64,000 bases of DNA from G026625185 sp963727835 (GCA_963727835.1 CAVSIB010000016.1:22125-86124), one strand, 5' to 3'. Positions 44,867 to 54,458 are shown, counted from the first letter of the stretch. Numbers and translations: made by a program. Notes: generated by a model from the sequence alone, not told the origin.

Positions 44867-45547
44867 ATGGAGAAAACAGAGGAATTAGAAACCGCACAGG
44901 AGCGGATCGGCCTTTTTGGTGGAACCTTCAGTCCCATTCACTTCGGTCATCTTCGAGCATCTGAAGAAGTCCAAGAGTTCTTTCATCTGGATAAAATTAT
45001 TTTCATCCCCGCTCGAATTCCGCCCCATAAAACGGAAAAAACAATTGTTGCCCCGGAACATCGTTTAAACATGGTTAAACTGGCTATCCAAGACAATCCT
45101 TGTTTTGAAATCTCTGACTTTGAGATCCAAAGAAATTCGAAATCTTATTCAATCATAACCATCGAGCATTTTCAAAAAAAACTGGGCTTTGATACTTCTC
45201 TTTTTTTCTTAATGGGCATGGATGCTTTTCTCGAAATCAATACCTGGAAAGACTTTGCCCGATTGTTTTTTCTGACAAATTTTATTATTATGTCGCGGCC
45301 TGGGTATCCCAAAAAAGCAAGCGCTGATCTGCTTCCCATTGACGGAAATAAAAATTTTGCTTATAATTCTGATGGAAATTACTATATTCATTCATCAGGC
45401 CATAAACTGTTTTTTCAAGCAATAACATTGTTAGATTTTTCATCCCGGGCAATTCGAAGCCGATTAAAAGGCAAGCGGTCAATCCGTTATTTAGTGCCGC
45501 CGGTAATTGAGCATTACATAAAAAAACATGGCCTTTATCAGGATTAG
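44867..45547 (+). CDS. nadD: Nicotinate-nucleotide adenylyltransferase
   Basis: 226 aa from the ATG at 44867 (an in-frame ATG at 44840 would add nine residues; neither has a clear RBS). Converts nicotinate mononucleotide to deamido-NAD. Nucleotidyl-transferase motif GLFGGTFSPIHFGHLRASEE near residue 16, then IFIPARIPPHK, FLMGMDAFLEINTWKDF and the ISSTxxR-type C-terminal motif reading FSSRAIRSRLK. The gene ends in TAG. It sits in the conserved proA-nadD-rsfS order. Confidence 0.9.
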   Translation: MEKTEELETAQERIGLFGGTFSPIHFGHLRASEEVQEFFHLDKIIFIPARIPPHKTEKTIVAPEHRLNMVKLAIQDNPCFEISDFEIQRNSKSYSIITIEHFQKKLGFDTSLFFLMGMDAFLEINTWKDFARLFFLTNFIIMSRPGYPKKASADLLPIDGNKNFAYNSDGNYYIHSSGHKLFFQAITLLDFSSRAIRSRLKGKRSIRYLVPPVIEHYIKKHGLYQD

Positions 45548-45610
45548 CTTTTTTTGTATAAAAACAAGTTGTGTGAGATTAAAAAACAAAACAAATTAAA
45601 GGAGGGAACT

Positions 45611-46015
45611 ATTCCAAAAACGAAACTCGCAAAAGATCCCAAAGAAAAATTTCCTCTCTGCGTTCAAAGCGCCCTCGATAAAAAAGCAAAAAAATTGGTC
45701 GTTTTAAAAGTTGCAGAGATTTCATCATTTGCTGATTATTTTCTTATTTGTCACGGAGATTCAAGCCGACAGGTTCAAGGGATCGCCAGAAATATTGAAG
45801 AAAAGTTGAAAAAAACAGGCATTGCCCCTCTCGGCATTGAAGGTTATCAAGAAGGCAACTGGATACTCATGGATTATGGCGATGTTATCATTCATATCTT
45901 TCAAAAACCGGTCAGGGAGTTCTATGACCTTGAACGCCTTTGGGTTGATGCCCCCCGGCTTGACATGGACGAAGAGAAACCAATTACCACGCTTTTGGAC
46001 TGGTGGGGTAGCTAA
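45611..46015 (+). CDS. rsfS: Ribosomal silencing factor RsfS
   Basis: About 134 aa. RsfS binds L14 and blocks subunit joining in starvation. Motifs: KKLVVLKVAEISSFADYFLI, GDSSRQVQGIARNIEEKLK, EGYQEGNWILMDYGDVIIHIF and FYDLERLWVDA. No ATG is available. A very strong Shine-Dalgarno, AAAGGAGGG, lies 5 nt before an in-frame ATT (45611), the rare start used by infC. A TTG at 45554 is the alternative and would add 19 residues from sequence that looks non-coding. Confidence 0.85.
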   Translation: MPKTKLAKDPKEKFPLCVQSALDKKAKKLVVLKVAEISSFADYFLICHGDSSRQVQGIARNIEEKLKKTGIAPLGIEGYQEGNWILMDYGDVIIHIFQKPVREFYDLERLWVDAPRLDMDEEKPITTLLDWWGS

Positions 46016-46746
46016 AGTAATCTCCTTAGCGCTCAACTTCCTGTTTCCCCCAGTTTGTTTACTCTGTGGCTCTAAGGACTTATACCAAGCAGGGTGCCTT
46101 ATATGTAAAGATTACTTCAATTCAATTTCTTTTATTTCCCACCCCGTTTGTGTGCGCTGTGGTAAGCCATTTTTGACTGAAACGACTCGTGATCATGTCT
46201 GTGGCAATTGTTTAACTCAAGAACCTTCCTTCAATCTCGTCCGCGCGCTCGGCAGATAGGAAGGCGCTCTGGAGACAATCATTTATAAGCTTAAATATAG
46301 ACAGAAATTTTCCATGGTGAATCTTTTTAACTTCCTACTTGATCATATGCACAACCACGCGATTACCTTTTCCTCCTACGATCTTCTGATACCCGTACCG
46401 CTCCATAGGAGTCGTCTTCGGCAAAGAGGATTTCACCAGACAGTAATTTTAGAAAATATCCTTAAGAAAAAATATCACCTGTCCTTGCACACCACTATCC
46501 TGCAAAGGATAGCACAGACCCTGCCTCAGGTAGCCCTACCCGTTAAAGCAAGAAAAGTTAATATACGAAACGCTTTTAAGGTTAAAGAGCCACGATCCGT
46601 TGAAGGGAAAGCTATTCTCCTTCTTGATGATGTGTACACAACGGGAGCGACGATGAATGAACGTGCCCGGATTTTGAAAAAAATCCGGCGCTTCCCGAGT
46701 AGATGGATTTGTTTATCGCCCGCGCAGTATAGAGGATAAGAAATGA
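45960..46746 (+). pseudogene. ComF-family phosphoribosyltransferase-like protein, interrupted
   Basis: ComF proteins are linked to DNA uptake. The N-terminal zinc-finger part (FPPVCLLCGSKDL, CLICKDYF, CVRCGKPF, CGNCLTQ) runs into a TAG at 46257-46259 in the frame RALGR-stop-EGALETIIYKLKY, where Tyr is expected. The frame continues as DLLIPVPLHRSRLRQRGFHQ and the PRPP motif ILLLDDVYTTGATMNE. Then a run of seven A (46677-46683) shifts the end; with six A it reads KKSGASRVDGF and stops at 46746, overlapping the next ATG. One nonsense change and one indel in one gene. The start codon is uncertain. Confidence 0.75.
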
Positions 46747-47717
46747 ACATTGAGTCGGTTTACAGGATGATCGCTCGAGACCTTCAAGCAGTAGAACGAG
46801 AGCTGGATAAAAACATTCAATCGAAAATAGCTCTGGTCCCAACCATGGGGAGGTATATTCTTAATAGTGGAGGCAAGCGTTTTCGTCCTTTGCTCCTTAT
46901 CTTGTCCGCCCGGTTGTGCGGATATAAAGGCAAGGGACACATCCAACTCGCCTGTATTTTGGAATTTATTCACACTGCCACGCTTCTCCATGACGATGTG
47001 GTCGATAACGCGAATATCCGGAGAGGAAATACGTCAGCGAACACGTTATGGGGAAACCAGGCAAGCATCCTCATCGGAGATTTATTTTTTGCTCAGTCAT
47101 TTTCCCTGATCGCCCAAACCCGGAATTGGCGGGTACTTAAGGTATTGACGGGAGCAACCACAAAATTAGCGCAAGGGGAAGTATTAGATTTGGTGCAAGA
47201 AAGCGATCTTGCTTGTGATGAGGCAGGATATTTAGCCACGATTACCTATAAAACTGCGAGTTTGATCAAAGCCGCCTGCCACATCGGCGCTATTTTAGGA
47301 AATGTGGATCAAAAAAAAGAAAAGGCCATGAAGAATTTCGGTAACAATCTTGGTGTTGCCTATCAGCTTATGGATGACACTCTGGATTATGTTTCAACCG
47401 AAGAAGAGTTTGGAAAAACAATCGGAAAAGACCTGGAAGAAGGGAAAATTACCCTCCCGCTTATTTACACCTTACAGAAATGCGCTCCCGAAGATCGGGG
47501 GTTTATTATTTCTGCCTTAAAAAAAGAAAAATTAACCAAAAAGCTCCTTACGAAAATTCTGCATTTAATAAAGCACTATCAGGGATTAGAATATACGGCA
47601 CAAAGAGCAAGAGAGTACGCGCTTAAAGCAAAAAAAGAACTAAAAAGCTTTCTCCCTTCTCTTGAAAAGGAAGCGTTGATGGCAATGGCTGATTATGTAG
47701 TAGACCGTCGTCACTAA
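46743..47717 (+). CDS. Polyprenyl diphosphate synthase (trans, IspB-like)
   Basis: 324 aa. Class I trans-prenyltransferase making a long-chain polyprenyl diphosphate, probably for the quinone side chain. First Asp-rich motif LLHDDVVDNANIRRG, second LMDDTLDYVS; substrate binding at SGGKRFRPLLLIL; and GEVLDLVQESDL. Length and motifs match octaprenyl/heptaprenyl synthases. The ATG overlaps the restored end of comF, so it belongs to the rpmA-obgE block. Confidence 0.9.
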   Translation: MNIESVYRMIARDLQAVERELDKNIQSKIALVPTMGRYILNSGGKRFRPLLLILSARLCGYKGKGHIQLACILEFIHTATLLHDDVVDNANIRRGNTSANTLWGNQASILIGDLFFAQSFSLIAQTRNWRVLKVLTGATTKLAQGEVLDLVQESDLACDEAGYLATITYKTASLIKAACHIGAILGNVDQKKEKAMKNFGNNLGVAYQLMDDTLDYVSTEEEFGKTIGKDLEEGKITLPLIYTLQKCAPEDRGFIISALKKEKLTKKLLTKILHLIKHYQGLEYTAQRAREYALKAKKELKSFLPSLEKEALMAMADYVVDRRH

Positions 47718-47851
47718 TGAAGCCCTTGCCACAGGCCAGAGCCAGCAACACTTTTGCTCTTGGGGAAAGAGGAGGGAAGACATCACGTGTTGAGATGGTT
47801 ATCATCTTAAATTATTCTCCAACAACCATCGGGGAGAAGGATCTCATTTAA
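47717..47851 (+). CDS. Small ORF coupled to the polyprenyl synthase gene
   Basis: 44 codons; its ATG shares the last base of the preceding TAA stop. It opens MKPLPQARASNTFALGERGG and ends TIGEKDLI. No family is recognised. The tight coupling is the only support, and it may be chance or the start of a decayed gene. Confidence 0.2.
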   Translation: MKPLPQARASNTFALGERGGKTSRVEMVIILNYSPTTIGEKDLI

Positions 47852-47936
47852 ATTGTCCCACAGTTTCTTTCTCTCCCTCTTTCTCGATCGTAAGCGAGAA
47901 TGAGATTCTGGGAAAAACCTCGAAAAAAGAATACCA

Positions 47937-48509
47937 ATGCTTGAACTACTTAATAATCTTGATATTAAGCTTTTTCTGTTTCTAAATGGGTTTCATTCCC
48001 CTTTTGGGGATACGCTCATGCTTTATTTGAGCAAAACGGTGGTCTGGTTACCATTGCACCTCTTTACGATGTATTTAATTTTCAGAAAATTTCATTGGAA
48101 GGGGTTCTGGGTTCTTTTGTTTATAGCAGTGTGCGTAACCCTTACCGACATGTTGTCATTCCACGCATTCAAAGAAGTTTTTCACCGGCTACGCCCCTGT
48201 TACGATCCTTCCATTTCTCACCTGGTTCATATGGTGGGTAAAAAAGGGGGCGGACTGTATGGTTTTGTATCCTCACATGCAGCCAACGTTTTTGGGGTGG
48301 CGATGTTTACAAGCTTTCTATTGAAAAATAAGTGGTTTATCATAATAATTTTCCTCTGGGCTTTTTGGGTTTCCTACAGCAGAATATACCTGGGTGCTCA
48401 TTTTCCGGGCGATATTGTAGGCGGGGCTTTTCTGGGTATGCTTGTTGGATGGTCTGTCTACTGGCTCCAAAAAATACTCATTGCCCAATTACCTCCCTCT
48501 AAAAAATAA
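47937..48509 (+). CDS. PAP2-family membrane phosphatase
   Basis: 190 aa with five or six TM helices. Type 2 phosphatidic-acid phosphatase superfamily; common roles are recycling undecaprenyl diphosphate or removing lipid phosphate. Motif C1 KEVFHRLRP, C2 GFVSSHAANVF, C3 SRIYLGAHFPGD carrying the catalytic His. RBS is weak. With the nearby glucan genes and the arn genes elsewhere in the window, an undecaprenyl-diphosphate or lipid A role is possible but unproven. Confidence 0.87.
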   Translation: MLELLNNLDIKLFLFLNGFHSPFGDTLMLYLSKTVVWLPLHLFTMYLIFRKFHWKGFWVLLFIAVCVTLTDMLSFHAFKEVFHRLRPCYDPSISHLVHMVGKKGGGLYGFVSSHAANVFGVAMFTSFLLKNKWFIIIIFLWAFWVSYSRIYLGAHFPGDIVGGAFLGMLVGWSVYWLQKILIAQLPPSKK

Positions 48510-48817
48510 AAAAATAAGCAGTCTCCGGACAAAAAAGTACTCATGACAATTTCTGATAAGGAGCTTGATTGCCCGGGGAAATAAAAAAACAAGATACGGG
48601 TGGTGGGTAATAATATTGTGATGTACTTAAAAAAATATTGCAGTTTCAAAATCTTGAAAAAATTACACAGAGCTTTACTTGATTTTATCCTAATACCATG
48701 AAATTATATTCTTTATAAAAGACGTAATAAAACAAACAAAACTTCATGCAAACAATAAATTAATCGAAAGCTACTTTTTTGTTTTTGCGAAGGATAATTG
48801 AGGTGGAGAAAAAAAGG

Positions 48818-50431
48818 ATGGATTGTGTTTCCCAATGTTATAAAAATTTCCTATCGAAACGTGCTATTTCCCATATTCTTTGCTTTTATTTGTCAATTGG
48901 TTTTACCCTTGGTTGGCTTTTAATCTTTCCAGGTTCAACATTATCGGCCAATGCCCCCAAAGTAAAAAAACCCTTTACTTTTGAAAATGTCGTTGCCAAA
49001 GCCCGTGATCTTGCTAACCAGTCATTTCAACTCTCGGCAGAAGAGGTTCCGGAGTTTTTGTTAAAAATCAATTACAACGCCTGGAGAAACATTCGGTTTA
49101 AACCGGAAAAAGCTCTTTGGGGAAAAGAAAAGCTTCCCTTTACTGCTCAATTCTTTCATCCTGGTTTTTATTACAACCGCCTTGTTGCCATTAATGTCGT
49201 TGAACCTTCAGGAGTAAAACAAATCCCGTTTTCTCCTGCTTTGTTTGACTATGGCAAAAATGATTTTCAAGATAAGGTTCCGCCTCACTTGGGGTTTGCG
49301 GGGTTTCGTTTACATTACCCGATTAATACTAAAGCCTATTATGATGAAGTCGTCGTATTTCTTGGTGCCAGCTATTTTCGCGCAGTTGCTCAAAACCAGA
49401 ATTATGGTCTGTCCGCCCGAGGTCTTGCAATCAACACCGCTCTGCCTAACGGAGAGGAATTCCCTTACTTTAAAGAATTCTGGCTCGTAAAACCGCCTCC
49501 TGGTGCTAAGCAAATGACGGTCTTTGCATTGCTTGACAGCCCAAGCGTAACCGGGGCGTATACTTTTATTATCGTTCCGGGAAAAGAAACCTCTATCCAA
49601 GTAAAAAGCACCCTGTTTATGCGACACAAAGTAGAAAAGCTCGGTATCGCCCCTTTAACCAGCATGTTTTTTTATGGAGAAAATACCAGCATAAAGCCGG
49701 TTGATGATTTTCGTCCTGAAATTCATGATTCTGATGGATTGATGATCGCTCTACGCTCTGGTGAATGGCTCTGGCGCCCCTTGAAAAACCCCCGAACCCT
49801 TCTCATCAATTCCTTTATGGCTACAAACCCAATTGGTTTTGGGCTTATGCAACGTGATCTTGACTTTGATCACTACCAAGACCTTGAAGCCCACTATGAA
49901 AAACGACCCAGCACCTGGATCACCCCAATCGGTTCATGGGGCGATGGCCATATCGAACTCACCCAAATCCCGATGGATAACGAATGGAATAACAATATTA
50001 TTGCTTTTTGGGTTCCCTCTGTTCAAACAGTACCAGGCCAAAAGCTTTCTTTTGCTTATACTATGAACTGGCAATTTTCTGGAGATATCCGTCCGCCGGA
50101 TGGCCGAGTCGTTGCAACTCGAACCGCACAAGGGAAAGATGATCTTACGAAAAAATTTATTATTGATTTTGCGGGGGGAAAGCTGGAGTCGCTTCCTCCA
50201 AAAAAGAAACTCGATGCGGTGATTACGGTAGATCCGAGAGCGATACTGGTGGAACACCAGCTCATAAAAAACGAGATTACCAAGGGATGGCGATTGGTGT
50301 TTCAAGTCCGTTTTGAAGAAGAAGGCTTGATGCAACGAATACTCACGGGTAAGAAACCTGCGCTTGAGCTGCGAGCCTTTTTAAAAGAGGGTGATAAAGT
50401 CCTTACCGAAACGTGGAGTTATGCCTATTAG
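48818..50431 (+). CDS. opgG: OpgG/OpgD-like periplasmic glucan biosynthesis protein
   Basis: 537 aa from the ATG at 48818 (a TTG at 48779 is a poorer choice). A signal segment (ILCFYLSIGFTLGWLLIF) precedes the mature protein, which starts near ANAPKVKKPFTFENVV. Diagnostic OpgG features are AEEVPEFLLKINYNAWRNIRF, LGFAGFRLHYPIN and SASYF/GASYFRAVAQNQNYGLSARGLAI, with GEWLWRPLKNP and a Tyr/Trp-rich C-terminal Ig-like domain. OpgG acts in the periplasm on the backbone made by OpgH, encoded two genes downstream. Confidence 0.9.
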   Translation: MDCVSQCYKNFLSKRAISHILCFYLSIGFTLGWLLIFPGSTLSANAPKVKKPFTFENVVAKARDLANQSFQLSAEEVPEFLLKINYNAWRNIRFKPEKALWGKEKLPFTAQFFHPGFYYNRLVAINVVEPSGVKQIPFSPALFDYGKNDFQDKVPPHLGFAGFRLHYPINTKAYYDEVVVFLGASYFRAVAQNQNYGLSARGLAINTALPNGEEFPYFKEFWLVKPPPGAKQMTVFALLDSPSVTGAYTFIIVPGKETSIQVKSTLFMRHKVEKLGIAPLTSMFFYGENTSIKPVDDFRPEIHDSDGLMIALRSGEWLWRPLKNPRTLLINSFMATNPIGFGLMQRDLDFDHYQDLEAHYEKRPSTWITPIGSWGDGHIELTQIPMDNEWNNNIIAFWVPSVQTVPGQKLSFAYTMNWQFSGDIRPPDGRVVATRTAQGKDDLTKKFIIDFAGGKLESLPPKKKLDAVITVDPRAILVEHQLIKNEITKGWRLVFQVRFEEEGLMQRILTGKKPALELRAFLKEGDKVLTETWSYAY

Positions 50432-50972
50432 CCATAAAACAATCAATAGCAGCAGGTCACAAACGCCTCCCCTCGATAGTTTTGGTGCCGACAACCCCAC
50501 CGTTCATTGTGAGCGGAAACCCGGCTTAATTTTCCCGGACTGGCAGGAGGCTTTTCACCGAGTTTTTCTTTATCTTCAAACGCTCAATGTCCCAGAAGAC
50601 AAAGCTTTGGAACTCACTCGCGAGGCATTACGGCTTGCCAGCAGCAACCAAAGAGATACCGCCGGAAGCCTCTCCATCCCGGAAGCGATGCGTGCTCTCC
50701 GCGAGCTTTTAACAAAACAACTTTCCCTCTTAAGGAAAGAATCATTCAGCCAAAAAGACGTGTTCCTTCATGAAAATCTGAACGGACTAAGCTCCATGCC
50801 GCCACTAAACCGGGGCTTTATGGTTCCGGATGCGATTGATTTAATCCCCTGGCTCACTTTTCTCGTCCGTTCCTTAAAAAGTGCTGTTACCATTGTTTCC
50901 CGGCCATTAATTTTTTTGATTCTTTTTATCTTTCTTCTCCTTTTGTTCGTTTTTCTTACCCTTTGGAAATAA
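50421..50972 (+). CDS. Small membrane-anchored protein between opgG and opgH
   Basis: 183 aa from the ATG at 50421, which overlaps the opgG stop by 11 nt. A cytosolic helical region (about 40-120, EAFHRVFLYLQTLNVPEDKAL and AMRALRELLTKQLSLLRKE) leads to one strong C-terminal TM helix (PLIFLILFIFLLLLFVFLTLW). No known family. It is 17 nt from opgH, so all three are co-transcribed. By position it may tether or regulate OpgH, but that is inference. Confidence 0.65.
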   Translation: MPISHKTINSSRSQTPPLDSFGADNPTVHCERKPGLIFPDWQEAFHRVFLYLQTLNVPEDKALELTREALRLASSNQRDTAGSLSIPEAMRALRELLTKQLSLLRKESFSQKDVFLHENLNGLSSMPPLNRGFMVPDAIDLIPWLTFLVRSLKSAVTIVSRPLIFLILFIFLLLLFVFLTLWK

Positions 50973-50989
50973 TCTATTAGAGGAGGCTC

Positions 50990-53101
50990 ATGAATCAAAT
51001 ATTTGTCAATGCTGCCTGGGAAAAGGTTTCACGAACACGACGTATCTTCTTGATAACCATTATCCTTATTACCACTGTTGTTGCCTGCTTGTTTATGTCT
51101 AATATTCTGCCCCACAAAGGCTCTACCGGGTTGGAGGTTGCTATGGTCCTGGTTTTTGGAGCTTTATTTGCCTGGATCTCAATCGGGTTCTGGATGGCAA
51201 CGGCAGGTTTTGTGACTTTGATGCGTAAGCATGATCCTTTTGCCATTACGTCTACCTGCGTAGAGAACAATCGCCAGGGGGGACTCCCCGGCCGCACCGC
51301 CATCCTGATCCCCATCTGTAATGAAGAAGTTGAACGGGTATTTGCCCGCCTGCGGATTACTTATCAGTCTCTTGAAGCAACCGGCAAGCTGCAAGATTTC
51401 GACTTCTTTATTCTCAGCGATTCGACCAATCCTGATACCTGGATTGAGGAAGAGGCTGCCTGGGCTGCGTTATGTCAAACGCTCGGAGCTGTTAATCGAA
51501 TTTTTTACCGGCACCGAAGAGTTAATCTCAAGTATAAAAGTGGCAATATTGCTGATTTTTGCCGACGTTGGGGCAAGAACTACTATTATATGATTGTTTT
51601 TGATGCGGACAGCATGATGACCGGTCACAGCCTGATCCAAATGCTTCAGGTGATGGAACAAAATCAAACCATTGGGATTCTCCAGACCGCCCCGCTTGGG
51701 GTTAACCGAGAAAGCGCCATTGCCCGGGTCCAGCAATTTGCTAATCATGTTTACGGGCCAATTTTTGGAGCAGGTCTGAATTTTATCCAGCTGGGGGACT
51801 CTTTCTTCTGGGGACACAATGCCATTATTCGGGTTGCTCCTTTCATGAAACACTGCTCTCTTCCTCGTCTTTCTGGCAACCCTCCTCTCGGAGGAAATAT
51901 TCTCAGTCATGATTTTGTAGAAGCAGCATTGATGCGTCGAGCTGGATGGGAGGTGTGGTTAGCCTACGACCTTGAAGGCAGTTATGAGGAGATGCCCCCA
52001 ACGTTGCTGGAAGAGTTGAAACGCGACCGGCGATGGTGTCAGGGGAATATTCAGCATATGCGTCTGCTTTTCTCCAAGGGCTTGTTTCCGGCCCACCGAG
52101 CCCTTTTCCTTCACGGCGCTATGGCTTATGTATCCGCGCTCCTTTGGTTTTTGTTTCTGAGCTTAAGCACTGCAGAAGCGATTGTGGAAGCAATTCGTGT
52201 GCCCGATTATTTTCCAATCATGCGGAGTCTCTTTCCCACGTGGCCGGTTTGGCATCCGCAATGGGCTTTAACCCTTTTAGCGTCAACCGGAATAATTTTA
52301 TTTTTGCCAAAATTTTTAAGCTTACTTTTAATAATTTTCCGGCAAAAACGATCCAAGGAGTTCGGGGGGATAATAAAACTGTTTTTGGGTGTTATAGCAG
52401 AGATAATTTTTTCTTTCCTGTTTGCGCCGATCAGGATGCTTTTCCACAGCAAATTCGTTTTTATAACCCTGATGGGACGGCAGGTTGGCTGGACATCGCA
52501 GCAGCGGAGCGAACACGAGACGTCCTGGTTTGAGGCGATCCGCTTTCATGGACCCGGGATGGTTTTAGGATTAATCTGGGGAACAGCCCTTTTTTTTATT
52601 AACCGGTCTTTTTTCTGGTGGAATATACCCATTATTGTTCCGCTTATCCTTTCGATTCCGCTCTCGGTATTGTCTAGCAGCATCGGTCTGGGAAAACTTT
52701 TTCAAAAAATAGGCCTCTTTCTCATCCCTGAGGAAATTAATCCTCCCCGGGAACTCCACCTCTTGCAAACGATGACGCAAAACCAAGAAACCTCTTTTGC
52801 GCCCACTTCAATTTCCGCAAAGGAAGGTTTTACCAGGGCGGTGGTGGATCCTAATATAAATGCCTTACATCGATCCTTGCTCCGAAAAAAACGAAAACTC
52901 ATGCCTTCCATAATGAAGCGCCGCCAAGAACTTCTAGAAAAAGCGCTCACCCAGGGGCCAAAGACCTTAAGCCCCAAAGAAAAAAAAGAACTTTTACTCG
53001 ATCCTCAGTGTCTTCTCCAACTTCACGAGCGTTTATGGGAAACCCTTGACTACACGATCGCGCAAAAGTGGGGGTTTTCCCCAGAGAGGAATTCTCTTTA
53101 G
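50990..53101 (+). CDS. opgH: OpgH: glucan biosynthesis glucosyltransferase H
   Basis: 703 aa. Inner-membrane GT2 enzyme that polymerises beta-glucan from UDP-glucose and exports it. Two N-terminal TM helices, GT2 domain (about 100-370) with TAILIPICNEEVERVF, SDSTNPDTW, KSGNIADFCRRWG, DADSMMTG and the RDRRWCQGN motif (Q-x2-RW-like), then several TM helices (about 385-600) and a cytosolic tail with RRQELLEKALTQG. RBS GAGGAGG. Shorter at the N-terminus than E. coli OpgH (847 aa). Confidence 0.93.
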   Translation: MNQIFVNAAWEKVSRTRRIFLITIILITTVVACLFMSNILPHKGSTGLEVAMVLVFGALFAWISIGFWMATAGFVTLMRKHDPFAITSTCVENNRQGGLPGRTAILIPICNEEVERVFARLRITYQSLEATGKLQDFDFFILSDSTNPDTWIEEEAAWAALCQTLGAVNRIFYRHRRVNLKYKSGNIADFCRRWGKNYYYMIVFDADSMMTGHSLIQMLQVMEQNQTIGILQTAPLGVNRESAIARVQQFANHVYGPIFGAGLNFIQLGDSFFWGHNAIIRVAPFMKHCSLPRLSGNPPLGGNILSHDFVEAALMRRAGWEVWLAYDLEGSYEEMPPTLLEELKRDRRWCQGNIQHMRLLFSKGLFPAHRALFLHGAMAYVSALLWFLFLSLSTAEAIVEAIRVPDYFPIMRSLFPTWPVWHPQWALTLLASTGIILFLPKFLSLLLIIFRQKRSKEFGGIIKLFLGVIAEIIFSFLFAPIRMLFHSKFVFITLMGRQVGWTSQQRSEHETSWFEAIRFHGPGMVLGLIWGTALFFINRSFFWWNIPIIVPLILSIPLSVLSSSIGLGKLFQKIGLFLIPEEINPPRELHLLQTMTQNQETSFAPTSISAKEGFTRAVVDPNINALHRSLLRKKRKLMPSIMKRRQELLEKALTQGPKTLSPKEKKELLLDPQCLLQLHERLWETLDYTIAQKWGFSPERNSL

Positions 53102-53103
53102 CT

Positions 53104-53133
53104 TTGACTTGGCTCAAGAGTTTATGGTATTTT
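53104..53133 (+). promoter_or_regulatory. Possible promoter of the argG operon
   Basis: TTGACT (53104-53109), an 18-nt spacer and TATTTT (53128-53133), about 90 nt before argG. Moderate match only; no ARG box is recognised. Confidence 0.3.
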
Positions 53134-53222
53134 TTCTTGCAAAGTTATTTTTTTTTTGCTAAAAGCAATGCTTTCTTTAAATCATTATAAATTTTAGCCT
53201 TGGAAAAATATGGAGAATCACA

Positions 53223-54458
53223 ATGAGCATCAAAATTATGATCGATAAAATCAATTCAACCCCGGTGCCGAAAGTTAAAAAAGTAGCCTTGGCGTATTCT
53301 GGGGGTTTGGATTCTTCTCTGGCTGTAGCTTTGCTCAGACGAGTATATAAAGCTAAAGAGATTGTTCCCATAACCGTGGATATTGGACAGGGAGAGGAAG
53401 AAATCATCGAAGGAAATAAAAAGGCCAAAGTTCTTGGTATCGAACCGATTATAGTGGATATGAAAAAAGAATTTACTCAGAACTGGCTTACCCGCGCTAT
53501 CCATGCCAACTCTGACTATTTAGGTTATCCCGTATCAACCTCCATGACCAGGCAAATTATCGCCAGGAAAGTTGCAGAAATGGCAGTGGAAAAGGGATGT
53601 GACGCCATCGCCGAAGGGTCCACAGGAAAAGGAAATGATCAATATCGAATGCATAATGTTTTCAAGACGTTTGCCCCTGCCCTCACCATCTTAGTGCCGG
53701 TGCGTGACTTTGATCTTACCCGTGTGGAAGAAGAAGACCTTTGCCGCCACTGGGGTGTTCCCGTAACTGAAACAATCCGCGGAGGAGATGATAAAACCAT
53801 GTGGTGCCGATCTATTGCCAGCGGAGCAATTGACCTTAACCAAGCGTTGCCGGATGATGTGTGGCTGTGGTACCTCCCCCCAGAAAAAGCGCCGGATAAA
53901 CCGGAAATAATCTCTCTCGAATTTAAGGAAGGCATACCGGTTGTACTGAATGGTAAGAAAAAAAAATTAGCTCAAATAATCTTTGACCTCAATGTAATCG
54001 GGGGCCGGAATGCGGTTGGAAAAATTGATATGTTTGAGGATGGCATTATGGATATTAAGAGCCGGGAAATTTACGAAGCACCGGCAGCTACGATTATCTT
54101 GAAGCTTCATCGTGATTTAGAGCAGTTCTGCTTAACCAAAGATGAGATTCAGTATAAAAAAATGGTGGAGCAGAAGTGGGCCTATCTCGTTTATCACGGC
54201 ATGGCTTATCATCCTTTACGAGCCGCTCTGGATGCGTTTTTGAAGACTACCCAAAATGTAGTGAGTGGGAAATATCAGGTGAAACTTTATAAAGGAAATA
54301 TCGACATCCTTACGCGCGAATCAACCACCAGTCTTTTTGCTCCCGAGATTCGGTCAATCGCCAGTAAGAGCTTTAACCAGAAAATGTGTGCGGATGCTGC
54401 TCAAGTGAGAGGAGTTCCTTTTGAAATTCTGGCTAAACGGGGAATCATCCCGTCTTAA
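53223..54458 (+). CDS. argG: Argininosuccinate synthase
   Basis: 411 aa. ATP-dependent joining of citrulline and aspartate in arginine synthesis. N-type ATP pyrophosphatase motif LAYSGGLDSSLAVALL; EGSTGKGNDQYR for citrulline/aspartate; HGMAYHPLRAALDAF and the conserved KSFNQKMC at the end. First gene of argG-argH. Confidence 0.96.
   Translation: MSIKIMIDKINSTPVPKVKKVALAYSGGLDSSLAVALLRRVYKAKEIVPITVDIGQGEEEIIEGNKKAKVLGIEPIIVDMKKEFTQNWLTRAIHANSDYLGYPVSTSMTRQIIARKVAEMAVEKGCDAIAEGSTGKGNDQYRMHNVFKTFAPALTILVPVRDFDLTRVEEEDLCRHWGVPVTETIRGGDDKTMWCRSIASGAIDLNQALPDDVWLWYLPPEKAPDKPEIISLEFKEGIPVVLNGKKKKLAQIIFDLNVIGGRNAVGKIDMFEDGIMDIKSREIYEAPAATIILKLHRDLEQFCLTKDEIQYKKMVEQKWAYLVYHGMAYHPLRAALDAFLKTTQNVVSGKYQVKLYKGNIDILTRESTTSLFAPEIRSIASKSFNQKMCADAAQVRGVPFEILAKRGIIPS

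Noticed and set aside
33083..46746. TAG read as tyrosine (stop-codon recoding), suggested by in-frame TAG at Tyr positions in the transposase remnant and comF.
   Set aside because: Intact genes such as ftsE, the membrane protein at 2622 and nadD end with TAG, and the transposase is already a truncated remnant. Two cases are not enough.
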